Shown here one piece after another: positions 1-6,429 of a stretch of 8,251 nucleotides of DNA. Made by a program: the position numbers and the translations under genes. Below the pieces are notes generated by a model, which did not search any database, was not told the DNA's origin, and was given only the letters and a program-made list of their open reading frames with translations. The DNA is from Betaproteobacteria bacterium. GTDB lineage: Bacteria; Pseudomonadota; Gammaproteobacteria; Burkholderiales; Usitatibacteraceae. The stretch lies in NCBI GenBank assembly GCA_003105245.1, contig PQAI01000098.1, positions 1-8,251 of the forward strand, given 5' to 3'. Within the stretch, counting starts at the first letter, position 1. The number at the start of each line of letters is the position of its first letter.

Positions 1-1406
1 TCCTGCCCGCCGCCCAGCGCCTTGTAGAGCTGGGCCGCGGTGGAGAGCTGCAGCCGGCGCGCCTGCACCGTGAGCTGGCTCACGAGGTAGGCGTCGCGCT
101 GGGCGTCGAGCACCTCGATGTAGCTGCTCACGCCGGCCTTGTAGCGGGCCTCGGCGATCTTCAGGCGCTCGTTCTGCGCGCGCTCGGCCGCCTCCTGCGC
201 CTGGATCTGCTCGGCGAGCGCGTCGCGCGCCGAGAGCAGGTCGGCCACCTCGCGGAAGGCCTGCTGCAGGGTGCGCTCGTAGTCGGCGACCGCGATCACC
301 TTGCGGGCCTCGGCGAGCTCGAGCGTGGACTGGTTGCGCCCGTAGTCGAAGAGCGGCACGGCGAGCGTCGGCACGAAGCTCCAGGCGCCGCTGCCGGAAT
401 CGAACAGGCCCGAGACCGAGCGGCTGGCCGTGCCGGCCGTGAGGCTGATGCCGATGCGCGGCAGGAAGGCCGCGCGCGCGGCGCCGATGTTGGCGTTGGC
501 GGCCACGAGCCGCTGCTCGGCCGCGCGCACGTCGGGGCGGCGAAGCAGCGCCTCCGAGGGCACGGAGACGGCCAGGTCGGGAACCACGTCGCGCTCGGTG
601 AGCCGCTTGCGCGGCGGCAGGCTCGAAGGCGTGGCGCCCACGAGGAGCGTGAGCGCGTTGGCGGCCGCGGCCCGGCTGCGCTCGAGGCTCGCGGCGTCGG
701 CGCGCGCGGCCTCGTAGGAGCCCCGGGCCGACAGGTAGTCGAGCTCGTTGGCGAGTCCCGCGTCGCGGCGCCGGGCCACCAGCTCGAAGTTCTCCTTGCG
801 GCTCGTCACCGCGGCGCGCGAGAGCACGATGCGCTCCTCGAATTCCTGCAGCAGGAAGTAGGCGTTGGCCACGTCGGCGATGAGCGACAGCCGGAAGGAC
901 TCGCGCGCCTCCGCGGTGGCGAGATAGCTCGCCAGCGCCGCCTGGTCCAGGCTCCGCACGCGGCCCCAGAAGTCGAGCTCGAAGGAAGTGACGGCGAAGG
1001 CGACGTCGTAGCGGCGGTTGATGCTCTCGATGCCCGAGGCCGACAGGTCGGCGGGCGTGCGCGCGGCCGTCTGCGCCGCGGCCGCGTTGATCGTGGGCAG
1101 CCGGTCGGCGCGCACGATGCCGTGCAGGGCGCGCGCTTCCTCCACGCGCGCGACGGCGATGCGCAGGTCGCGGTTGTTCTCGAGGGAGGCCGCCACCAGC
1201 GCCTGCAGGCGCGGGTCGGTGAAGAACTGCTGCCAGGCGAGGGTGGCCGCGTCGCGCCCGGGCGCGGGTGTCGCGCCCTGCGGCCACTCGGAGGCCACGG
1301 GGGCGGCGGGGCGCTCGAGCGGCGGCACGAAGGAGCAGCCGGCGATCGCGGCCACGCAGGAGGCGGCGAGCAGGCGGGGCAGGGCGTTCACGGTGGCCTT
1401 ACGCAT
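1..1406 (-). CDS. RND efflux outer-membrane channel lipoprotein (OprM/NodT family), 3' end cut by window
   Basis: Outer-membrane channel of a tripartite RND pump, expected to form a trimeric beta-barrel plus periplasmic alpha-tunnel that exports substrate from the adaptor/pump. Reading the minus strand from the ATG at 1406 gives 468 codons still open at base 1. The last residues read (AQLYKALGGGQ) match the usual near-terminal 'LYKALGGGW' of this family, so only a short C-terminal tail is missing. The N-terminus MRKATVNALPRLLAASCVAA is a lipoprotein signal peptide followed by lipobox IAGC, giving lipidated Cys24. Two outer-membrane efflux repeats follow (roughly residues 60-250 and 275-460), with typical stretches such as FELDFWGRVRSLDQA and LLRRPDVRAAEQRL. 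The start overlaps the stop of the pump gene by 8 bp and has a GGAGG ribosome site 9 nt upstream. Last gene seen of the tetR-adaptor-pump-channel operon. Family assignment is firm; the substrate is unknown. Confidence 0.95.
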   Translation of the reverse strand, partial: MRKATVNALPRLLAASCVAAIAGCSFVPPLERPAAPVASEWPQGATPAPGRDAATLAWQQFFTDPRLQALVAASLENNRDLRIAVARVEEARALHGIVRADRLPTINAAAAQTAARTPADLSASGIESINRRYDVAFAVTSFELDFWGRVRSLDQAALASYLATAEARESFRLSLIADVANAYFLLQEFEERIVLSRAAVTSRKENFELVARRRDAGLANELDYLSARGSYEAARADAASLERSRAAAANALTLLVGATPSSLPPRKRLTERDVVPDLAVSVPSEALLRRPDVRAAEQRLVAANANIGAARAAFLPRIGISLTAGTASRSVSGLFDSGSGAWSFVPTLAVPLFDYGRNQSTLELAEARKVIAVADYERTLQQAFREVADLLSARDALAEQIQAQEAAERAQNERLKIAEARYKAGVSSYIEVLDAQRDAYLVSQLTVQARRLQLSTAAQLYKALGGGQ

Positions 1407-4400
1407 GGGGCTGGTCCTCCAGGTGCGCGGCGTGTCGCGCGTGTCCCGGGAAGTACTTGCGCACGACCACGAAGAACGCCGGCACGAGGAACACGGCGAG
1501 CACGGTCGCGGAGATCATCCCGCCGGCCACCCCCGTGCCGATGGCGTGGCGGCTTTCCGCGCCGGCGCCGGAGGAGATCACGAGCGGGACCACGGCCACG
1601 ACGAAGGCGATCGAGGTCATGAGGATCGGCCGGAACCTCAGGCGGCAGGCCTCCAGCGTGGCCTCGACGAGGCTCATGCCCTGGTCCTGCAGCTCGCGCG
1701 CGAACTGGATGATGAGGATCGCGTTCTTGCTCGATAGCCCGATGATGGCGATGAGGCCCACCTTGAAGTACACGTCGTCGGGCAGCCCGCGCAGGGTCAC
1801 GGCGAGCACGGAGCCGAAGACGCCCAGCGGCACCACGAGCATCACCGCGAACGGGATCGACCAGCTCTCGTAGAGCGCGGCCAGGCACAGGAACACGACG
1901 ATGATCGAGATGCCGAAGAGCAGCGGCGCCTGCGCGCCCGAGAGCCGCTCCTCGTACGAGGTTCCCGACCACTCGTAGCCGAAGCCGGGGGGCAGCTTCG
2001 CGGCCAGTTCCTCCATGGCCTTGAGCGCATCGCCCGTGCTGCGCCCCGGGGCGGGCCCGCCGGCGAGCTTCATCGAGGGCAGGCCGTTGTAGCGGTCCAG
2101 CTTGGGGAAGCCCGACACCCAGCGCGCCGTGGCGAGCTCGGAAAGCGGCACCATCGCGCCGCGGGAGTTTCGCACCGTCACCCGCAGGATGTCCTCGACG
2201 GAGCGGCGCGTGTCGACGTCGGCCTGCATCTGCACGCGCAGGACGCGCCCGAGGCGCACGAAGTCGTTGATGTAGGCCACCCCCAGCGTGGATTGCAGCG
2301 TGTCGTTCAGGTCCGCGAGCGAGACGCCCAGCGACTCCGCCTTCACGCGGTCCACGTCGAGAAGAAGCTGCCCCGTGGCCTCCTGGCCCTCGGGGCGCAC
2401 GCCCGCGAGCCTCGGGTCCTGCGCCGCGAGCCCGAGCGCCATGTTGCGCACCTGCTGCAGCCTCTCGCGGCCCTGGCCCGAGCGGTCCTGGAGGCGGAAG
2501 TCGAAGCCACCCACCGCCGCGAGCTCCGGCACCGGCGGCGGGTTGATCGCGAAGATGATCGCCTGCTTGATGCGGAAGAAGGTCATGTTCGCCTTGCGCA
2601 CGAGCGAGACGGACTTGGCGTCCTCGCCCGGCCGGTCCTTCCAGTCCTTCAGGCGCACGAAGGCGATGGCCGCGTTCTGGCCGCGGCCGAAGAAGGAGAA
2701 GCCGGCCACGCCGATGACGTGGTCGACCTCGGGCTGCTTCAGGTAGTACTGCTCCACCTGCTCGAGCACCTCGATCGTGCGCGCCGAGGTGGCCCCGGGC
2801 GGAAGCTGCACGAGGTTGAGGAAGTAGCCCTGGTCCTCCTCGGGCAGGAAGCTGCCGGGAAGCCGCGAGTAGAGCAGGCCCGTGGCGCCCACGATGGCCG
2901 CGTAGATCAGCAGGTAGCGGCCGGCGCGCCGCACGATCGCGTTCACGCTCGAGGTGTAGCCCCGGGTGGTGCGCGCGAAGACGCGGTTGAACCAGCCGAA
3001 GAAGCCCTTCGAGGGCAGGAGCTCCTTGCCGGGCTCGTGCTTGAGCAGCGTCGCGCACAGCGCGGGCGTGAGCGTGAACGACATGAGCACGGAGAAGAGG
3101 ATCGTGAAGACGAGCGTCACCGAGAACTGGCGGTAGATGGCGCCGGTCGAGCCCCCGAAGAAGGCCATGGGCAGGAACACCGCGCACAGCACCATCGTGA
3201 TCGCGATGATGGCGCTCGCGACCTGGTCCATCGACTTGCGCGCGGCCTCGCGCGGGTGCAGCCCCTCGGTGCTCATGATGCGCTCGACGTTCTCGACCAC
3301 CACGATGGCGTCGTCGACCACGATGCCTATGGCGAGCACCATGGCGAAGAGCGTCAGCACGTTGATCGAGTAGCCGAAGACGTAGAGGGCGAGCGCCCCG
3401 CCCACGAGCGACACCGGCACCACGATCGTGGGGATGATCGTGGCGCGCAGGTTCTCGAGGAAGAGGTACATCACCAGGAACACGAGGATCACGGCCTCGA
3501 TGAGCGTGGTGACCACCTCGTGGATCGAGATGTCGACGAACTGCGAGGTGTCGTAGGGCACCACCCAGGTGACGCCCTTGGGGAAGAAGCGCGCGAGCTC
3601 CGTCATCCTCGCCTTGACCGCGCCCACCGTCTCGAGCGCGTTGGCGCCCGGTGCCAGGCGGATGGCCACGCTCGCCGCGGGCTGGCTGTCCAGGCGAGCG
3701 GCGATGTTGTAGTCCTGCGCGCCCAGCTCGACGCGGGCCACGTCCTTCACCCGCAGCGTGGAGCCGTCGGGGTTGGTGCGCACGACGATGTTGCCGAACT
3801 CCTCCGGCGTGGAGAGCCGGCTTCGCGTCACGATGACGGCGTTCAGCTGCTGGTCGGCGGCGGCCGGGAGCTGGCCGAGCTCTCCCGTGGCGAGCTGCAC
3901 GTTCTGCGCCCGCACCGCGCGTGCCACGTCGGCCGGCGAGAGGCGGTAGCCCTGCAGCTTCTCGGGCTTCAGCCACAGCCGCATCGAGTACTCGGTGCCG
4001 AAGAGCAGCGCCTCGCCCACGCCCGGCACGCGGCGGATGGGGTCGAGCACGTTGGAGGCGACGTAGCTGCCCAGGTCGACGTTGCTGAGGCTCCTGTCCG
4101 GCGAGATGAGCGAGACGAACATCACGTAGTTGCGCGCGGTCTTGGCCACCGTGACGCCGATGCGCCGCACCTCGTCGGGAAGCCGCGCCTCCACGCGCTT
4201 GATGCGGTTCTGCGCCTCCACCGAGGCGTAGTCGAGGTTGGTGCCGGGCTGGAAGGTGAGGGTCACCGTGCCGATGCCGATCTCGGAGGCCGACTCCATG
4301 TAGAGCAGGTTCTCGATGCCGTTCATCTCCTGCTCGACGAGCGCGACGGCCGATTCCTCGACGATCTGCGCGGCGGCACCGGGGTAGCTGATCGTGATGG

Positions 4401-4533
4401 TGAGCGCCGGGGGCGCCACGGCCGGGTACTGCGAGACGGGGAGCTTGCGCAGGGCGAGCACGCCGCCCAGCACGATCATGATCGCGATCACCCACGCGAA
4501 GATGGGGCGATCGATGAAGAACTTGGCGAACAC
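1399..4533 (-). CDS. RND multidrug efflux pump, inner-membrane permease (AcrB/MexB-like, HAE1 family)
   Basis: Proton-driven inner-membrane transporter that captures drugs or other amphiphiles from periplasm and membrane and passes them to the outer-membrane channel. It has 1044 aa, close to AcrB (about 1049). The N-terminus MFAKFFIDRPIFAWVIAIMI is the classic first transmembrane helix. The proton-relay aspartates are D407 and D408 in GIVVDDAIVVVENV (TM4), with K936 in LSSKNAIL (TM10) and R968 in LRFRP (TM11) as partners. Distal-pocket phenylalanines appear at F178, F612, F614 and F625, while the position matching AcrB F136 is Tyr136. The duplicated layout of two membrane halves and two large periplasmic loops (about 30-335 and 555-865) is intact. 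Translation starts at GTG (4531-4533), three bases after the adaptor stop. A PPP triplet lies at residues 665-667. Drug efflux is inferred from family; sequence alone does not give the substrate. Confidence 0.97.
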   Translation of the reverse strand: MFAKFFIDRPIFAWVIAIMIVLGGVLALRKLPVSQYPAVAPPALTITISYPGAAAQIVEESAVALVEQEMNGIENLLYMESASEIGIGTVTLTFQPGTNLDYASVEAQNRIKRVEARLPDEVRRIGVTVAKTARNYVMFVSLISPDRSLSNVDLGSYVASNVLDPIRRVPGVGEALLFGTEYSMRLWLKPEKLQGYRLSPADVARAVRAQNVQLATGELGQLPAAADQQLNAVIVTRSRLSTPEEFGNIVVRTNPDGSTLRVKDVARVELGAQDYNIAARLDSQPAASVAIRLAPGANALETVGAVKARMTELARFFPKGVTWVVPYDTSQFVDISIHEVVTTLIEAVILVFLVMYLFLENLRATIIPTIVVPVSLVGGALALYVFGYSINVLTLFAMVLAIGIVVDDAIVVVENVERIMSTEGLHPREAARKSMDQVASAIIAITMVLCAVFLPMAFFGGSTGAIYRQFSVTLVFTILFSVLMSFTLTPALCATLLKHEPGKELLPSKGFFGWFNRVFARTTRGYTSSVNAIVRRAGRYLLIYAAIVGATGLLYSRLPGSFLPEEDQGYFLNLVQLPPGATSARTIEVLEQVEQYYLKQPEVDHVIGVAGFSFFGRGQNAAIAFVRLKDWKDRPGEDAKSVSLVRKANMTFFRIKQAIIFAINPPPVPELAAVGGFDFRLQDRSGQGRERLQQVRNMALGLAAQDPRLAGVRPEGQEATGQLLLDVDRVKAESLGVSLADLNDTLQSTLGVAYINDFVRLGRVLRVQMQADVDTRRSVEDILRVTVRNSRGAMVPLSELATARWVSGFPKLDRYNGLPSMKLAGGPAPGRSTGDALKAMEELAAKLPPGFGYEWSGTSYEERLSGAQAPLLFGISIIVVFLCLAALYESWSIPFAVMLVVPLGVFGSVLAVTLRGLPDDVYFKVGLIAIIGLSSKNAILIIQFARELQDQGMSLVEATLEACRLRFRPILMTSIAFVVAVVPLVISSGAGAESRHAIGTGVAGGMISATVLAVFLVPAFFVVVRKYFPGHARHAAHLEDQPHA
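1416..1420 (-). promoter_or_regulatory. Ribosome binding site of the channel gene
   Basis: GGAGG on the minus strand, 9 nt before the ATG at 1406, inside the last codons of the pump gene. It fixes the channel start and supports independent initiation in addition to coupling through the 8-bp overlap. Confidence 0.75.
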
Positions 4534-4536
4534 GGC

Positions 4537-5670
4537 TCAGCCTTCCTTCTTCGTGGCGGGGTTCCAGGGCACCGGCTTCACGACCGTGCCCGGGGGCGCC
4601 TTCTGGATGCCGTTCACGATCACCTGGTCGCCGGCCTTGAGGCCGCTCGAGACCACGAAGTCGCCGCCCGCCATGCCGCCGGTGGAGACGGGCCGCACTT
4701 CCACCTTGCTCTCGGCGCCGATCGCCATCACGTACTGGCCCTGCGGGCCCGTGAACACCGCGCGCTGCGGCACGCGCAGCGTGTCGACCGCCACGGCCTC
4801 GGGGAAGCGGATGCGCACGAACATGCCGGGCAGGACGTCGCGCGCGGGGTTGGGGAACTCGGCCCGCAGCGACACGGAGCCGGTGCCCGCGTCCACGGCG
4901 AGGTCGGAGAAGAGGATCCTGCCGGGCGAGCCGTAGATGCGGCCGTCCTCCAGCACGAGCTCCACCTTCGCGGTGTCGGCGCGCTTGAGCTTGCCGGCGC
5001 GGATGGCGGCCTGCAGGCGCAGCAGCTCCGAGCCCGGCTGGGTGAAGTTGGCGTAGATGGGATCGATCTGCTCGATGAGGGCGAGCGGCGTGGCCTCGCC
5101 GCGGCCCACCAGCGCGCCTTCGGTCACGAGGGCGCGCCCGATGCGCCCCGAGATCGGCGCCGGCACGCGCGTGTTCTCCAGGTCGAGCTGCGCGCGGGTG
5201 AGCACGGCCTGCGCCTGCTTCATCTTCGCCAGCGCGGCGTCGTACTCCTGCTGGCTCACGGCGCGGATCTCGAGCAGCGGCTTGTAGCGCTCGACCACGA
5301 GGCGCGCGGCGTCCACGTCGGCCTTCGCCGCCTCGACGGCCGCGGCGTAGTTGCGCGGGTCGATCTGGAAGAGGGTCGTGCCCTCCTTCACGTCGCTGCC
5401 TTCCGCGAAGAGGCGCTTCTCCACGATGCCCTCGACGCGCGCGCGCACCTGCGCGGAGCGGTAGGCCTCGAGGCGTCCCGGAAGGTCCTGCGTCACCAGG
5501 GCGCTGCCCGGCGCCACCGTGACCACGTCGACTTCGGGCGGGGGCATGCCGCCGGGCGGGCCGCCGGCCTTGCCGCCGGCGGGCGCGCCGCCTCCGCTGC
5601 CGCCGCTGCACGCGGCGAGGACCGTGATCGCGAGAAGGCTCGGGGCGAGGATGCGAAGGCTGGCTCTCAT
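4537..5670 (-). CDS. RND efflux periplasmic adaptor (membrane fusion protein, AcrA/MexA-like lipoprotein)
   Basis: Periplasmic adaptor that bridges the inner-membrane pump and the outer-membrane channel. It has 377 aa, normal for the family. The signal peptide MRASLRILAPSLLAITVLAA ends in lipobox LAAC, with lipidated Cys21. A Gly/Pro-rich spacer (about 22-46, including PPP at 43-45) leads to the folded part: first lipoyl half (about 70-105, VRARVEGIVEKRLFAEGSDV), alpha-hairpin (about 106-165), second lipoyl half (LENTRVPAPISGRIGR, about 165-200), beta-barrel (about 205-290) and membrane-proximal domain (about 290-370, with LRVPQRAVFTGPQGQYV). Its ATG overlaps the tetR stop as ATGA, and its TGA lies 3 bp before the pump GTG, so stoichiometric coupled expression is likely. 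A GGAAAG ribosome site sits 5 nt upstream. Adaptor identity is clear; the exact pump subfamily is not resolved. Confidence 0.96.
   Translation of the reverse strand: MRASLRILAPSLLAITVLAACSGGSGGGAPAGGKAGGPPGGMPPPEVDVVTVAPGSALVTQDLPGRLEAYRSAQVRARVEGIVEKRLFAEGSDVKEGTTLFQIDPRNYAAAVEAAKADVDAARLVVERYKPLLEIRAVSQQEYDAALAKMKQAQAVLTRAQLDLENTRVPAPISGRIGRALVTEGALVGRGEATPLALIEQIDPIYANFTQPGSELLRLQAAIRAGKLKRADTAKVELVLEDGRIYGSPGRILFSDLAVDAGTGSVSLRAEFPNPARDVLPGMFVRIRFPEAVAVDTLRVPQRAVFTGPQGQYVMAIGAESKVEVRPVSTGGMAGGDFVVSSGLKAGDQVIVNGIQKAPPGTVVKPVPWNPATKKEG
4541..4548 (-). promoter_or_regulatory. Ribosome binding site supporting the GTG start of the pump gene
   Basis: AAGGAAGG on the minus strand, 7 nt before the GTG at 4533, within the last codons of the adaptor gene. 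It decides for this GTG, which also yields the canonical MFAKFFIDRPIFAW N-terminus. Confidence 0.75.
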
Positions 5671-6317
5671 GGTTTCTTTCCGTTCTTGGCGGGCGCGAAT
5701 GCCCGCAGGTAGCAGTCGATGATGCGGGCCACGCGCTCGCGTTCGGCGGCGGCGGGCAGGGGGGCGGTGCCGAAGAGGCGACGGGTGCGGTCCTGGCAGT
5801 CGAGCATGGAGAGCAGGGTCTCCGCGGCGTACTTCGGGTCCTCGCGGCGCAGCTGTCCCTCCTTCATGGCGCGCTCGAGGACCGCGGCCAGCCGGCCGAT
5901 CGTCGTCCCGGGGCCGTTCTCGAAGAAGGTGCGCGCGAGCTCCGGGAAACGGATGGCCTCGGCGAAGACGGTGCGGTAGAGGGCGAGTCCCTCGTCGCCG
6001 AGGATCCTCGCGCGGAACACCGCACCGAAGCGGATGAGGCGCTCGCGCAGGTCGCCGGCCTCGTCGTCGAGCGTGACGAGGATGCTGCCCGCGGCCCCGC
6101 TCGCCACCTCGCGGAAGAGGTCTTCCTTGCTCTCGAAGTGGTTGTAGAGCGTCTGCCGCGCCACGCCCGCGAGGGAGGCGATCTGGTCGATGCTCGCGCG
6201 GTAGCCCGACTCGCGGAACGCCTCGGTGGCGGCGCGGATCAGCCGCTCGCGGCAGGCATCCGGTGCGGGGGCAGGGGCGGGTGCTGGCGCCGAAGCGCGG
6301 CCGGGCGAGGGACTCAT
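5667..6317 (-). CDS. TetR/AcrR-family transcriptional repressor, probable local regulator of the efflux operon
   Basis: DNA-binding repressor of 216 aa, typical TetR size. The N-terminal helix-turn-helix domain spans about residues 20-68, with the recognition region SIDQIASLAGVARQTLYNHF at 42-61. The C-terminal part (LYRTVFAEAIRFPELARTFF, 113-132) resembles the AefR-like TetR C-terminal domain that binds ligand and dimerises. I chose the ATG at 6317 because the HTH starts about 20 residues later, a promoter and operator lie just upstream, and any earlier start would translate through that promoter. The first 20 residues are low-complexity, with an Ala-Pro repeat at about 10-19. The ribosome site is weak (GGAAAA, very close to the ATG). 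It is the first gene of the operon and overlaps the adaptor start by 4 bp, so it is probably autoregulated with the pump. The inducer cannot be inferred. Confidence 0.93.
   Translation of the reverse strand: MSPSPGRASAPAPAPAPAPDACRERLIRAATEAFRESGYRASIDQIASLAGVARQTLYNHFESKEDLFREVASGAAGSILVTLDDEAGDLRERLIRFGAVFRARILGDEGLALYRTVFAEAIRFPELARTFFENGPGTTIGRLAAVLERAMKEGQLRREDPKYAAETLLSMLDCQDRTRRLFGTAPLPAAAERERVARIIDCYLRAFAPAKNGKKP
5676..5681 (-). promoter_or_regulatory. Ribosome binding site of the adaptor gene
   Basis: GGAAAG on the minus strand, 5 nt before the ATG at 5670 and inside the end of the tetR coding region. Moderate match to Shine-Dalgarno; together with the ATGA overlap it supports translational coupling. 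Confidence 0.6.
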
Positions 6318-6342
6318 GGTTTTCCGGGGGGGTGGAGCGGAG

Positions 6343-6358
6343 TAGACTGGACAGTCTA
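6343..6358. promoter_or_regulatory. Predicted TetR operator: perfect 16-bp inverted repeat
   Basis: TAGACTG-GA-CAGTCTA has two perfect 7-bp arms around a 2-bp centre. An extra partial copy, GTCTAG, abuts it at 6359-6364 and forms CTAGTCTAG with the end of the repeat. It starts 26 bp upstream of the tetR start codon and covers the predicted -10 box and transcription start. Its layout resembles known TetR-family boxes such as that of NemR (TAGACC...GGTCTA, from memory). Binding by the adjacent repressor is inference from symmetry, position and neighbourhood. Confidence 0.7.
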
Positions 6359-6381
6359 GTCTAGCCTCGGGCGGGTGGCAA
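6353..6381 (-). promoter_or_regulatory. Predicted sigma-70 promoter of the tetR-efflux operon
   Basis: On the minus strand TTGCCA (6381-6376, 5 of 6 to TTGACA) is followed after exactly 17 bp by TAGACT (6358-6353, 4 of 6 to TATAAT). The expected start of transcription is near 6346, leaving a leader of about 30 nt before the tetR ATG. The -10 box is one arm of the inverted repeat described separately. No other convincing promoter is seen before the operon. Predicted by eye, not measured. Confidence 0.6.
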
Positions 6382-6417
6382 GTCGCCCGGCACCGGAGGC
6401 AACCGGGGGGCGAGGGA

Positions 6418-6423
6418 TAGAAT
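6418..6423 (+). promoter_or_regulatory. Possible -10 element of earP, implying a leaderless or near-leaderless mRNA
   Basis: TAGAAT (5 of 6 to TATAAT) ends six bases before the earP ATG at 6430, so transcription from it would begin at or beside the start codon. No good -35 is seen 16-18 bp upstream. The only purine-rich Shine-Dalgarno-like run (GAGGG, 6412-6416) is 13 nt from the ATG, which is too far to be convincing. The rest of the 112-bp gap on this side holds only a weak CGGGCG/CGCCCG inverted repeat (6368-6389). Confidence 0.4.
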
Positions 6424-6429
6424 TTCCCC

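Noticed and set aside
1388..5611. A 1407-codon minus-strand frame spanning the pump and adaptor region
   Set aside because: Arg/Gly/Ala-rich shadow in another frame of the same strand. It crosses the true gene junction and contains no family motif.
2293..5712. A 1139-codon open frame on the plus strand opposite the pump and adaptor genes
   Set aside because: Its product is a low-complexity His/Arg/Glu/Ala/Gly string with no recognisable domain. Such frames arise opposite real genes in very GC-rich DNA because stop codons are rare. The minus-strand genes have complete family motifs.
6368..6389. CGGGCG/CGCCCG inverted repeat in the tetR-earP gap
   Set aside because: Short arms, a 10-nt loop and pure GC content are expected by chance in this DNA. 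It also overlaps the tetR -35 region without a clear pattern.
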